DNA of 64,000 nucleotides from Algoriphagus sp. A40 (GCF_002002735.1 NZ_MUNY01000045.1:224284-288283), one strand, 5' to 3'. Positions 44,388 through 53,796 are shown, numbered from the stretch's first letter. The notes: generated by a model not told the origin, from the sequence alone. Made by a program: numbers and translations.

Positions 44388-45269
44388 CTATTGGGCTACA
44401 AGGCTGTTGAAAATTTTTAATTGCTCTTTTAAAGCTTCTATTCGATCCGCAGGCTTGGTTCTGGCTTCCAGGAGAATCCAACCCCCGTAATTCATGCCTG
44501 AGAAAAGCTTAAAAAGATCCGCATAGGGATAGTCCCCCACATTTAATTCCCTCACGTGGACCGTATCTCCGAACCATTTTTTCACGCTGTGAAAGTTTGG
44601 GGCAAGTCCGGGAGGAAGTAAATCTTCGGCATTGGAATTCCAGCAGATTTTCACATTCGGTTCAGTTACCTGCTCAAAAATCGCCTTCATATTCGGCAAC
44701 TCCTGCGTCAAATGTCCATGCACTTCTACCCGGATCAATTGACCATAATCCTGGGCAAATTTTCCGACTTCGTTGAACGAAGCGGCGATCTGTGCGATGG
44801 TTTTTTCTTTGGAAACTCCCTCAGGGAGTGTATTGGGTTTGACTTTGATTCCTGTGGCTCCGATATCATTGCAAAGCTTGATGTAGGCTTTGGTTCCATC
44901 AATGTTTTCTTTGAGTTTGGCCGGATCAGGGCTGTGATACTCGTAGTTGCTGCCATAACCCAAGCAAGTAACTTGACTATCGGCAAAGCGCTTTTTCACT
45001 TCAGCTCTTTGGGAGGCAGTGAGATTCACTTCTACCGCATGGGCATGCTGCGTTCTCAATTCCACACCCAAAACTCCTGTTTTTTCACAATTTGTAATCA
45101 GAGTTGGGAGATCCCAGTCCTTGCCCCATTCATATGTGACCAGACCAAACTTCATTCCCGACTTCGCCGGGCCGGCAATTGCGGGAACCAAAGGAAGCGC
45201 AGCCAAACCGAGTCCTGCCACTATACTTTTTTGGATAAAATCCCGTCGCGATAAATCCTTGTCCATCAT
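44388..45269 (-). CDS. Tat-exported sugar phosphate isomerase/epimerase-like TIM barrel
   Basis: A 293-residue protein from ATG 45269 (or 45266). The open frame runs to 45371, but the twin-arginine signal LSRRDFIQKSIVAGLGLA directly after this Met fixes the start. The AP_endonuc_2/xylose-isomerase-like barrel shows GLVTYEWGKDWDL, VLGVELRTQHAH, GIKVKPNT, IRVEVHGHL and WILLEARTKP, with metal-ligand-type Glu/His residues. Substrate unknown. It lies upstream of the Tat dehydrogenase on the same strand. Confidence 0.82.
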   Translation of the reverse strand: MMDKDLSRRDFIQKSIVAGLGLAALPLVPAIAGPAKSGMKFGLVTYEWGKDWDLPTLITNCEKTGVLGVELRTQHAHAVEVNLTASQRAEVKKRFADSQVTCLGYGSNYEYHSPDPAKLKENIDGTKAYIKLCNDIGATGIKVKPNTLPEGVSKEKTIAQIAASFNEVGKFAQDYGQLIRVEVHGHLTQELPNMKAIFEQVTEPNVKICWNSNAEDLLPPGLAPNFHSVKKWFGDTVHVRELNVGDYPYADLFKLFSGMNYGGWILLEARTKPADRIEALKEQLKIFNSLVAQ

Positions 45270-45450
45270 GAGATTAATATTAGGGATAAAAAACGGTCCG
45301 ATCCCGGAAAAGCCTTCACAAATTCTCCGCAATCGATTTAGATCTAGGGATTTAATTTCATCAAAGAACATCCTAACCTAAGAAAAACCAGGGTTCAAAG
45401 TGGTTGTATAGGATGCAATTTCAGTGTGTCCCATTTTCCAACCATCAGGT

Positions 45451-45981
45451 TTATTTGTTTTTAGCATGTTTAAATCCCGGATTGGTCCAGGCCATAGGAA
45501 TATCCGCTTCGAAAGTCCCATTTCCGGAATCAATCCGTTTTTCAAACCGTCCCTCCTGCTGAAAACCCAAGGAAGAATAGAATTGGATGGCCTTCTTGTT
45601 GCTTTCCCGGGAAATCAGTTCCACCCTAAAAATATCCGGGCGGCGGGTTTCAACCTCTGTTAAAAATGCCGAGAAGAGTGCTTTTCCTATTCCTTTTCCC
45701 TGAAAATCAGGATGCACTGCAATGGTCAATTCAGATAATACATGAGAAAAGACATTCGGTTCCAGTTTATAGGCATGGATTTCTCCGACGATGTTCATCC
45801 CTTCGAATGCAATCAAGCTTAACCCAGTTTCATGGGATTTTTTCAAAAAGGTTTTCACATATTCCCCGGATATTTCTTCCGAAGTTCTGGCAAGTTTACC
45901 GGAAACCTGAGCGACCAACCGATAGAGGTCAAGGATTTCAGGCCAATATTCAACTCTGCTTTTTTTGATTTTTGGATCCAT
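45451..45981 (-). CDS. GNAT-family N-acetyltransferase
   Basis: A 176-residue acetyltransferase. The acetyl-CoA motif is HPDFQGKGIGKALFSAF, preceded by a beta strand SELTIAV and followed by ESNKKAIQFYSSLGFQQEGRFEKR, which matches the C-terminal half of RimI/spermidine acetyltransferase-like proteins. Substrate unknown; similar proteins acetylate small amines or peptide N-termini. It ends 181 bp before the isomerase gene start and lies 24 bp downstream of a TetR regulator, possibly in one transcript. Confidence 0.87.
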   Translation of the reverse strand: MDPKIKKSRVEYWPEILDLYRLVAQVSGKLARTSEEISGEYVKTFLKKSHETGLSLIAFEGMNIVGEIHAYKLEPNVFSHVLSELTIAVHPDFQGKGIGKALFSAFLTEVETRRPDIFRVELISRESNKKAIQFYSSLGFQQEGRFEKRIDSGNGTFEADIPMAWTNPGFKHAKNK

Positions 45982-46005
45982 TCTAGGACCTGGATTTTTG
46001 GAGAT

Positions 46006-46569
46006 TCATTCCTTTTTGATCAAGTTCTTAACTTCCCTCGATAATTCAGACATCCATTCAAAGTTAAAGTTATCAGGGGTTACCCTTGAATAAAACGTGT
46101 CCCGGATAATTCCCCAAAGTTTGCCTGAAATTGTGACTGAGGTCCCCAAATAACTGCTCCAAACAGGGAGTACTGCAGCTGTGGCTCTTTCACTAAATTG
46201 ATTCATAGTCTTGGCAAAAAGCGGATTCTCCCTATGACGGACCAATTGAATCTGAAATAGCACAGTTTCTCTGTTTTCCATAAGAAATTGAATGTACTCC
46301 GGATCAAAATCCTTAATCCGTCTGATCTGATAGGACAACAAATCAAGCCTGCCCAAATGCTCTTTCATCAACAATTCGAAGAAGGCCTCCTTATCTCCGA
46401 AAAAATGATAAAATCCGGATTTGTTTTTGTCCAAATCTCTGGCGAGTCGTTCTACCTGAATTCCAGAAGGTCCTTCTTCAGAAAAAATTGCATATCCCGC
46501 ATCCATCCAGATTTGATAGCTTCCTTTTCTTCCAAGTTCTAAAGCTTTCGAAACTTTCACCAGTTGCAT
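46006..46569 (-). CDS. TetR/AcrR family regulator (paralogue 1)
   Basis: A 187-residue protein. The N-terminal helix-turn-helix reads AGYAIFSEEGPSGIQVERLA, then KSGFYHFFGDKEAFFELL, the TetR hallmark. The C-terminal ligand domain is all-helical. It is clearly paralogous to the TetR protein at 51744-52298; both share the QVERL and FYHFFGDKE blocks and similar C-termini. Its targets are unknown; the GNAT gene directly downstream may be co-transcribed. Confidence 0.88.
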   Translation of the reverse strand: MQLVKVSKALELGRKGSYQIWMDAGYAIFSEEGPSGIQVERLARDLDKNKSGFYHFFGDKEAFFELLMKEHLGRLDLLSYQIRRIKDFDPEYIQFLMENRETVLFQIQLVRHRENPLFAKTMNQFSERATAAVLPVWSSYLGTSVTISGKLWGIIRDTFYSRVTPDNFNFEWMSELSREVKNLIKKE

Positions 46570-47118
46570 AGTATTTTCTCGTTCATTTTTTCAATAGGAT
46601 GGTCTCATTCAAAAAAAGTGAAAAACACATTTCTTCACCAACCATTGTCAAGCTATCAGCCCAAAATGAAAGGTTGCCTTAATTTTTCCCGGATTTATTT
46701 CAGACTTTTCTTTTCCAAAATCCAAATTTCAGGTGAAGGAGAAACCAGAATCTGGATTGACAAATTTCTCCAGTTGGGAAAGCTCAGAAATAGATTTAGG
46801 GTAGATTTCCAAAGTTGATTGCAACTAAAGGTCTTTTGGGGAGACTTCCTCCTTAGCCTACATTCAAATGATGTAGAATGTAAATGAACTGCGACAAAAT
46901 GTATTTCATTTACATATGGCCCATTTGAGTTTTCTGGAAGTAGCAGTCATCCGGAATACCCAAATTGAAATCCGAATGCAGACTTTTTCTTTGTATTGAA
47001 AAAATACAGCCATTTAAAAGACCACCCCTCCTGCCCTGAAAAATAAGGCTTATTAAGAAAAAATCCTGTCCGGCCTTAATGTCCAAGAAAAATCCAGGTT
47101 CAGCACCTATGGATCAGG
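46570..47118. other. 549-bp intergenic region with an 11-bp inverted repeat
   Basis: No credible gene is visible; short ORFs here lack coding character. An inverted repeat ATGTAAATGAA (46878-46888) and TTCATTTACAT (46905-46915) with a 16-nt spacer lies about 310 bp upstream of the TetR start. It could be an operator or part of an RNA structure. The region must also hold the TetR promoter and the 3' end signals of the beta-barrel gene. Confidence 0.5.
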
Positions 47119-47826
47119 TTACTTTTCTTTGCTTCCACCTGCACCGATCGGAATGCGTGCATAGATGTACAGGCTTGAGTTTTTCAGGTTTTGAGTTTCC
47201 GGCTTGTATACATCCACTACACCATAGAAGTAATTTACCCCTATACTCGTACTAACTGGACCTTCCTTGAAGCGGTAACCCAATCCACCTACCATTCCGA
47301 AGTCCAGTCGGGTATAGTCATCCCTAACATCGCGCTTGTATTCCAGTTCACCTCCCAAATCTTCCACTTTGAAATAATCATAGGCTTTGTACCTCAAGCC
47401 CGGTTGGATACCTCCCTCAACATAAACTTTTCCCAGACGCTGTTGCCACATAATCGGGGCATAAAAGACATTTACTTTCGTGGTCAGCTCCCCATTTACG
47501 TAGACCTCATCAAATTCAGGATCACCAATAGAATAGGTCGGCATCCCGCTTGCTCCGACATTGGATTTGACATGAACTCCGGTGGAGATAAACCCGGTAT
47601 TGTTTTCTGTCATTTTGATATGAAAGAAAAAGCCCAAGTTGAAATTATTGAGACCTTCTGCACCCTCCTTATCCAAATACCAGGAGCGGTTATAGCCTCC
47701 GTCCAACCCAAATTCGATTTTTCCTGAATTCAATTGATCTCCAAAAATCGCGACAATCAACACCTGCGAATGAGCGGAAAAAGAGAGAAAAAACGCCAAT
47801 ATGGAGGCAAGAAAAATTTTCTTCAT
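47119..47826 (-). CDS. Predicted outer-membrane beta-barrel protein
   Basis: A 235-residue protein with a clear signal peptide (MKKIFLASILAFFLSFSAHS) and alternating polar/hydrophobic strands (GKIEFGLDGGYNRSWYL, NFNLGFFFHIKM, FGMVGGLGYRF, TSIGVNYFYGVVDVY). It ends with YIYARIPIGAGGSKEK, so there is no classical C-terminal aromatic. It resembles PorT-like/OmpW-size barrels of Bacteroidota. I cannot name a specific family or function. Monocistronic by spacing. Confidence 0.75.
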   Translation of the reverse strand: MKKIFLASILAFFLSFSAHSQVLIVAIFGDQLNSGKIEFGLDGGYNRSWYLDKEGAEGLNNFNLGFFFHIKMTENNTGFISTGVHVKSNVGASGMPTYSIGDPEFDEVYVNGELTTKVNVFYAPIMWQQRLGKVYVEGGIQPGLRYKAYDYFKVEDLGGELEYKRDVRDDYTRLDFGMVGGLGYRFKEGPVSTSIGVNYFYGVVDVYKPETQNLKNSSLYIYARIPIGAGGSKEK

Positions 47827-48215
47827 TGAGATATGTGTCTATTATGGAATGCTAAGGTAGCCGAATCCTTTGGTCTTACCAATCCAAAAAACGCCCGATT
47901 TGGCCGATTTCCGCAAAGCTGATTTCCTTCTCAAGATCCCAATAAGCTTGATTCACAAGCAATTAAGCAAGAGCAAATGGAATTTTTGGAACAAATGTAT
48001 TCACTATTCTTTTAAAGTTTTTTTTCAAAAAAAACTAAGCAGTCATAGCATAAATAAGGATAAATTGACCTTGTATTTCAGGACGTTATGGTGCTGGTAT
48101 TCAAATTGAAAACGGCCGATGAAATTAGAATAGGGGCTCACTCCAAAAATACAGTCAAGCGAGACAATCACATTACAAATCAACATTTTATAAGCCAACC
48201 TCGACCACATCCATT
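47827..48215. other. 389-bp divergent intergenic region, no gene seen
   Basis: The region separates the - strand barrel gene from the + strand AsmA-like gene, so it should carry two promoters. I see AT-rich stretches but no clear TTTG/TAnnTTTG pair, repeat or RNA gene. A 79-codon ORF at 47870-48109 has no coding character. Confidence 0.5.
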
Positions 48216-50063
48216 ATGACTGCTGAATCCAGTATCCCGAAAAAAAAATGGTCTAAAACAAAGAAAATTCTGCTCGGTATGGCGGTGGCTATTCTTGTTG
48301 CCGGTTTTTTAATTTATCTGAATTTCAACAAACTAATTTCAACCGCACTCAACAAATCATTTGAATCGAGTCTAATCTCCGAAGTATATGAACTCAAATT
48401 TGAAAACCTGAGTCTAAATCCTATTCAGGGAAGTATAAGCGTTTACAATGTTTCCTTCGTGCCGCGGGAAAACTCAGATTACCCCTATATTAACAGCTAC
48501 ATCCGCCTTCACACCGAGAGTCTGATTTTGGAAAACGTGGATGTAAGGTTGTTGCTTGAGTCGCATCGATTGGTTTTGGATAAAATCTCCATAAAAAAGC
48601 CCGAGGTAGAACTGGATGTCAATAGCTCCAACCCGACTTTGTTCCCGTTCAGACCTTCCAATGCCTCTGCCGAAGCAGGAAAAAAACAATCGCTTGAATC
48701 TTATTTTTTGAAGGAGTTTGAATTGACAAACGCTTCTTTTCATGTGATCAACTCGGTCAAAAAGCGGGACTTTACGATTGAGGATTTCAGCATTTCACTT
48801 TTGGATTTATTCATCGAGCATAAGGAGGGAAACGATTTGATTACGCTGAAAAACATCGATATCTCTTTGAAAAAATTCTCAGGAAATCTGACCGAAGGCC
48901 CCTTGAAACAAGCAAAATTCAGAGAATTTAAACTGATGTTTGACTCAGTGAGTGTCCAGAAAAATCTGGACACGCTTATTTTCAAGTTCAGTGATCTACA
49001 GGCAGGCATCGACTCTTTGGATATTCACACCAAAGACAGCATGTATCACTTGCAGATGGATGTTTTCAATCTTGCATACTTAGATCAGTCCATCCTGATA
49101 AAGGGTTTGAGTTTCAAACCAAACATCACCAACGCCGAGGTTCAGAAAAATTACAAGTTTCAGCATGCAAATTTCTCCGGAACCGTGGGTTCCCTTGCGA
49201 TGCTTGGAGTGGATTTCGATTCCCTAATACGAAACGACAAGGTATTTGTCGAAGAAGTTATACTCGATAGTCTCTCTGCGGCAATCTATAAGGACAATTC
49301 GAAACCAAAAGATCTGAACCATTTTCCAGAATACCTGGGACAAACCATTGCCAAGATTGAAAATCCCCTGAGGATAAAATCAGTAAAAGTCGTCCACATT
49401 AATCTGACAAATGAGGAGAAAAAGCCAGACGGAACAACCGCTAAGGTGCATATCTCCAATGGGACAGCGGAGGTGAAAAACATCACCAACTTGGCTCCGA
49501 ATGAAGAACTTACCCTTCATGCAACAGCCTATCTGGCGGGCAAAGTCGAAACCATACTAGACCTTAAATTCAGTTACCTCAAACCCCAATTTTCCTTTGA
49601 GGGACGGTTGTCTCCATTTGATCTGACACATCTCAACCCGATAATCAAGGCCTATACCCCTGCTGAAATCAAAAATGGAACGGCCGACGAAATCATTTTC
49701 ACAGGACTGGCTTCAAGTAGCGAAGCTTCGGGAACGATGAAATTTCTCTATCACGACCTCGAAATTGATTTGAAGCTCAAAGAACAGGCAAAATGGAAAA
49801 GCTCTGTCGTGACCTTTGGCGCAAATACAGCTCTCATCTCCAAAAATCCCATTTCAGAGGATGCTCCCGAACGGACCGTTCGTTTCGCAGCAGATAGAGA
49901 CATGAACAAAGGCTTCGTCAACCTAATTATAAAATCGGCTTTGAACGGAATGAAGGAAACCATGATCATGTCTAAGGAAAACCGGAAGGAATTTAATCAG
50001 CTGAAAAAAGAAACCAGAAAAGAGGCCAAAAGAGAGGCCAAAAAGGAAAAAGACAAGAATTGA
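48216..50063 (+). CDS. AsmA/DUF748-like envelope protein
   Basis: A 615-residue protein. A single N-terminal membrane helix (KILLGMAVAILVAGFLIYL) is followed by a long beta-rich periplasmic region with the AsmA/TamB-like pattern of short strands (LSLNPIQGSISVYNVSF, LILENVDVRLLLESHRLVLDKISIKKPEVELDV, later LKFSYLKPQFSFEGRLSPFDLTHLNP). The extreme C-terminus is very basic and coiled (KKETRKEAKREAKKEKDKN). AsmA-like proteins are implicated in lipid transport or outer-membrane homeostasis. A hairpin terminator lies about 110 bp downstream. Confidence 0.78.
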   Translation: MTAESSIPKKKWSKTKKILLGMAVAILVAGFLIYLNFNKLISTALNKSFESSLISEVYELKFENLSLNPIQGSISVYNVSFVPRENSDYPYINSYIRLHTESLILENVDVRLLLESHRLVLDKISIKKPEVELDVNSSNPTLFPFRPSNASAEAGKKQSLESYFLKEFELTNASFHVINSVKKRDFTIEDFSISLLDLFIEHKEGNDLITLKNIDISLKKFSGNLTEGPLKQAKFREFKLMFDSVSVQKNLDTLIFKFSDLQAGIDSLDIHTKDSMYHLQMDVFNLAYLDQSILIKGLSFKPNITNAEVQKNYKFQHANFSGTVGSLAMLGVDFDSLIRNDKVFVEEVILDSLSAAIYKDNSKPKDLNHFPEYLGQTIAKIENPLRIKSVKVVHINLTNEEKKPDGTTAKVHISNGTAEVKNITNLAPNEELTLHATAYLAGKVETILDLKFSYLKPQFSFEGRLSPFDLTHLNPIIKAYTPAEIKNGTADEIIFTGLASSSEASGTMKFLYHDLEIDLKLKEQAKWKSSVVTFGANTALISKNPISEDAPERTVRFAADRDMNKGFVNLIIKSALNGMKETMIMSKENRKEFNQLKKETRKEAKREAKKEKDKN

Positions 50064-50172
50064 GCCGAGCTCACTTGAAATAGATAAATATGACTTTCCT
50101 AGGTGAAAAAAAATAAAGCCCCCAATTCTATCGATTGCGGAGCATAATAAGTGGATTTCTCCATTTAATTTT

Positions 50173-50223
50173 AGCTCAGAATTGAGGATAATTTCCCGAA
50201 TATTATTCTGTCTGAGCTTTTTT
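50173..50223 (+). terminator. Probable terminator of the AsmA-like gene
   Basis: AGCTCAGA (50173-50180) pairs with TCTGAGCT (50211-50218), and the inner part (ATAAT/ATTAT) can extend the stem. A run of T follows. It lies in the 503-bp gap 50064-50566, in which I see no gene and no other clear structure. Confidence 0.6.
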
Positions 50224-50566
50224 CACTACCTTTATCCCGAAATGAAAATCCTTTTCTCAGTTCCTTTCCACACTGATTTTTTTACCTGATCAAATTCGTA
50301 AAGGATGGTATTAATCACTGCCAGATTTCATTTCAATTGCCAATTTTCAAACCATTACCTTTTATTAACCAATGAAGAAGTGCTCCGGCTTATTAGATTT
50401 TGGTCAGCATTTGTTCAGTAGCCAACGGATGAATAACAGGACTTATCGCCATTGGTCGAAAAATTTTAGATTGTCAGCTGGTTAGTCCTCTGGTATGCAC
50501 AACCTGATTTTGGGTCTTGGCATTAATTTCCTGTAAAAGTATAATAAATCAAAAAAACGAAAGAAG

Positions 50567-51631
50567 ATGATCGATAGTGCCGTGAATGAAGAAATTCAAG
50601 TAAAAAACCTTAGCAACACCGATGGCTTGAAAGTCCTGATCACTTCTGATCAGCCTCAAGACGAGCTGGTATCCAAATTGGTAAATCTTGAAGTGGAAGT
50701 GGAGTGGCAAAAAATTGCACAACCTCTGACCGGCCTAGAGGACACATTTACTTTCCGTCATTTAAAACCGGTTTTTGATTATGCTGAAAAAAACGGAATA
50801 GACCTGGTCATCGCCGTGGATTCGACCTATGACAAATTCACGCTGGGTGTCAGAAAAACCCTGGAGGGTAGTTTTATACTTTTAAACATTCATCATACTT
50901 CTTTGATTTTAGCCAAACTTTTGTTGGAAAATCACGGATCTCTGAGCTGTAAAAAATCAATTTTCATCACTGATCTTCTGGATAAGCTTTTTTTAAAATT
51001 CCAGGCTCCGATCACCACGATTGCCAATCTTCCGACTCCCCTGAAGGATCAGGAATCTTTTCTGCTTTCTGAACCGGACGAGACCTTGTTTTTCTCCGAA
51101 AATCAGGAAATCATCCTGAAGGGTCAAAATGACAGTTTAGCCTATTTACTTTCGCGAATTGTAATCCAGGCAAAAAAAGTCAAAGCAGAAAATCAAACGC
51201 TTATGGACAGTCTGATCGGCATCTACAATGACTTTGGTTTTCAGCGTGAAAAAAACCTGGCCGTATCAATCGAAGAACCTTCCCAAAAGGCTTTCTTCAA
51301 AAAAATCATGGCCCGATTGAAAAAGAAACCGCCTTTGACACTTGGAATGACTGAAATCATCAGCATCGAAGACCTCAGTAACGGTACATTGAAAAATCTG
51401 CTTAGCGGAAGGATTGTACCCTCAAATTCCCCCTCCGCCAATGCGCTCCAGATCCAACTGGGAAATAATTCCAAGTTTTTGATTTACCCTACCGAGCAAA
51501 AGATCAATTTCTTCTTTACCAGTCAGGGAAAACTCATCAAAAAGGATGATTTCACCACGCTCAACCAGCAATTTGATCAGCGGGTGGTAAAGCTTCTCTC
51601 TGAAATCAACCGATTGGGCTTAGAGAATTGA
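50567..51631 (+). CDS. Phosphoglucomutase-like pseudoenzyme (domains II-IV remnant)
   Basis: A 354-residue protein matching the later half of alpha-D-phosphohexomutases. Domain III-like: HLKPVFDYAEKNGIDLVIAVD followed by STYDKFTLGVRK, where active enzymes have the metal loop DxDGDR; here it is DSTYDK. Domain IV-like: LMDSLIGIYNDFGF, KIMARLKKKPP, and SKFLIYPTEQKINFFF, where active enzymes have RPSGTEPKIKFYF. Domain I with the phosphorylated Ser is absent. It is therefore probably catalytically dead and may be a regulatory or binding protein. The start ATG is preceded by an AT-rich region. Confident homology by eye, function unknown. Confidence 0.65.
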   Translation: MIDSAVNEEIQVKNLSNTDGLKVLITSDQPQDELVSKLVNLEVEVEWQKIAQPLTGLEDTFTFRHLKPVFDYAEKNGIDLVIAVDSTYDKFTLGVRKTLEGSFILLNIHHTSLILAKLLLENHGSLSCKKSIFITDLLDKLFLKFQAPITTIANLPTPLKDQESFLLSEPDETLFFSENQEIILKGQNDSLAYLLSRIVIQAKKVKAENQTLMDSLIGIYNDFGFQREKNLAVSIEEPSQKAFFKKIMARLKKKPPLTLGMTEIISIEDLSNGTLKNLLSGRIVPSNSPSANALQIQLGNNSKFLIYPTEQKINFFFTSQGKLIKKDDFTTLNQQFDQRVVKLLSEINRLGLEN

Positions 51632-51743
51632 TCTCCTCATTCAGGTAGGGACAAATCTTTAACTGCCAGAGTCCAAATCATACTACCAATTCCTCCCAAC
51701 CTACTTGCTGTAGGTTGGGGTAGAATTCGGAAACTCCACCAGA

Positions 51744-52298
51744 CTATTTTGGCCCCCCATCTTTTTGGACTTCTACCAGGATGGTTTTGGCTTCTTCTAC
51801 AAACGTTGAAAGCCAATCCTCATTGAATGACTTGGAAGTGATTCTGGCATAAAAGGAGTCCCGGATCAATCTCCAATATTTTGAAGCAACTTCCGGAGAA
51901 ACTCCGATGAATTCACCCCAGATTTGGGTGACGATTTTTTCGATCTTTTGATTGACCTCAAAATAAGTATCCAAAAAAAGCTTCAAATCCCGATTTTTGA
52001 CCAAGTGGGTTTGAAACATAATCTCCTCTTTGTTCTCAATCATTAAACTCAGAAATCCAGGATTAAAATCCTTGAGCTTAATCAGTTTTGACGCTAAAAC
52101 CTCCTCTTTCTTTAAATGAATTTCCATCAATTTCTCCAGATAGGTCTCCTTATCCCCAAAAAAATGATAAAAGGCTGATTTGTTTCTCCCCAAAATCCTT
52201 GAAAGCCGCTCTACCTGAAGCCCTTCATGCCCTTCCTCAGAAAACAGCTTATACCCCAAATCCAGCCAAATCTTAGCACTATCAGTTTTCAATGACAT
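51744..52298 (-). CDS. TetR/AcrR family regulator (paralogue 2)
   Basis: A 184-residue protein. The DNA-binding region shows LGYKLFSEEGHEGLQVERLS and KSAFYHFFGDKETYLEKLM. The C-terminal region is helical, with FQTHLVKNRDLKLF and RDSFYARITSKSFNEDWL, which parallel the paralogue at 46006-46569. It lies 114 bp downstream of the porin operon end, on the same strand but apparently separate. Target unknown; the adjacent pseudoenzyme or porin genes are candidates. Confidence 0.88.
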   Translation of the reverse strand: MSLKTDSAKIWLDLGYKLFSEEGHEGLQVERLSRILGRNKSAFYHFFGDKETYLEKLMEIHLKKEEVLASKLIKLKDFNPGFLSLMIENKEEIMFQTHLVKNRDLKLFLDTYFEVNQKIEKIVTQIWGEFIGVSPEVASKYWRLIRDSFYARITSKSFNEDWLSTFVEEAKTILVEVQKDGGPK

Positions 52299-52412
52299 TC
52301 TTCAAATTGTTATTTAAAAATTAAACCAAATTTTAAACCGGAAAAACAACTTTTATAATAACCTAATTTGTATCAATTATTGAAAACAAACAAATCGAGG
52401 CCCTTTCCACAC

Positions 52413-53738
52413 TCAAAGGATTGCCAATTGGATTCGGGTTTGAAAAAACTGTGTTGCCCCTTTGAGGCCAAACCGATCCAAAACTCCATAACCATAGGCG
52501 ACCTCAAGTCTCAGATATTTGGTCAGATACCAATTGACCATTGGGGTAATTCTCCAGAATTCCCCCCCATTGATCTGACCCCCGTTGAGATCCAAGCTGG
52601 AAATCCGAAACACCCCTTCCACTTCTCCCCATCCGCCTTGGAAAATGGATTTTTTCACCGGGACAAAGGAATAAACTCCGCTGACGGTGGTGAAGGGCCT
52701 GGTTGCACCGGTGAAAATATAACTCACAACGGCATCTCCACCGTGGAATAGAGCTTTTCCACCTTCAGAAATATCAAACTTGTGCCAATGGTATTCCGAA
52801 CCCAACATCAATTTTCCTTTGGTATAGTAGACTTCCAGTCCGAAATGGTTGGAATAGTTACTTTGAAAAACATCTGTATCGATAAAAAAGGGAGCAGGAT
52901 TGGCCTCTGGCCTGGACCTCACCCTCATTTCTCCCTTTTCTACCTGCCCATACCGATAGTTGGCACCAAGGTGAAGTTGTTTTTTCTCTGCAGGAGCATA
53001 AATCGGAAGCCATCCGACTCTTGCGGCAGTTTGCCAGTCGTAGGTAGAAAAAGACTGATTTTTGGAGAAAAAATTGTCGTAAATCCCCACATTCCAAAGG
53101 ATTTTATGTTTTGGCCAGAAGCCGATCCACTTGATACCATCCGCTAAAATCGGGATGACATCCAGTCCCATCTGCCGCTCAAGAGTCCAACCGGCATAGC
53201 CATTCATAACTTTGTTGAGCGAATAGCCTTCTTTTGTCCTTCCGACAAAAATGTGCCCTGAAATCTCCGGAACGGCAATAGTCACCCCGGTTTCCCGCAT
53301 TAACCATTCCCGGTTTGGTCCATCGTACATAAAGCCTACTTTCCAGGAGATTACTCTTTTGGTAGTCAATTGCCCGCTGGCAAAAATTCGAAAATCTCTG
53401 ACTTTAAACTGATTTTCGAGGACAACACCTGCGGAATCCATCTGTTGCTGGCCCTCTCTATCCTGAGAAAATCCCGCATACTCGTAGAGGAAGCCCAGTC
53501 CAATTCTGAAACTGCTCCAACGACCCGTAAAAATGTTGATGTTTTTAGGGAATTTCTTTTTCTCCAAAGAATCCCGTGATTCCAATTCCTCACCCATTGT
53601 GCCATCCGGGATCACAACCTTGGTAGTATCCTGAGAAAAAGCAAAATCAGAATAAAAAAAGACCGCCAGAATCAGCCCAATTGCCAATCCTGACGGTTTT
53701 ACGCTTTTAATCCACTGCATATGTAAGGCAAGAATCAT
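52413..53738 (-). CDS. Outer-membrane porin (OprP-like), last gene of the asparagine operon
   Basis: A 441-residue protein with a signal peptide (IGLILAVFFYSDFAFSQ) and a barrel domain of phosphate-selective-porin type: FRIGLGFLYEYAGFSQ, WKVGFMYDGPNREWLMRE, and a strand pattern ending in FFQTRIQLAIL. It starts 58 bp downstream of another porin and closes the five-gene operon. The barrel probably admits asparagine/aspartate or another anion. Met7 (MQWIKS) is an alternative start. Substrate inferred from operon context only. Confidence 0.78.
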   Translation of the reverse strand: MILALHMQWIKSVKPSGLAIGLILAVFFYSDFAFSQDTTKVVIPDGTMGEELESRDSLEKKKFPKNINIFTGRWSSFRIGLGFLYEYAGFSQDREGQQQMDSAGVVLENQFKVRDFRIFASGQLTTKRVISWKVGFMYDGPNREWLMRETGVTIAVPEISGHIFVGRTKEGYSLNKVMNGYAGWTLERQMGLDVIPILADGIKWIGFWPKHKILWNVGIYDNFFSKNQSFSTYDWQTAARVGWLPIYAPAEKKQLHLGANYRYGQVEKGEMRVRSRPEANPAPFFIDTDVFQSNYSNHFGLEVYYTKGKLMLGSEYHWHKFDISEGGKALFHGGDAVVSYIFTGATRPFTTVSGVYSFVPVKKSIFQGGWGEVEGVFRISSLDLNGGQINGGEFWRITPMVNWYLTKYLRLEVAYGYGVLDRFGLKGATQFFQTRIQLAIL

Positions 53739-53796
53739 ATCTAATCGAGTATTTGAAAAAAGTCTTCATTGCAGTTTACAGTGAAAAATCAGTCCA

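Noticed and set aside
45270..45371. N-terminal extension of the TIM-barrel protein to 45371
   Set aside because: The twin-arginine signal must be near the N-terminus, which supports the start at 45269.
46564..46818. 84-codon + strand ORF beginning at the TetR start
   Set aside because: It overlaps the TetR promoter, has no recognisable domain and its composition looks like intergenic DNA.
47870..48109. 79-codon ORF in the divergent gap
   Set aside because: No domain, no promoter-like context and no coding-like composition; treated as chance.
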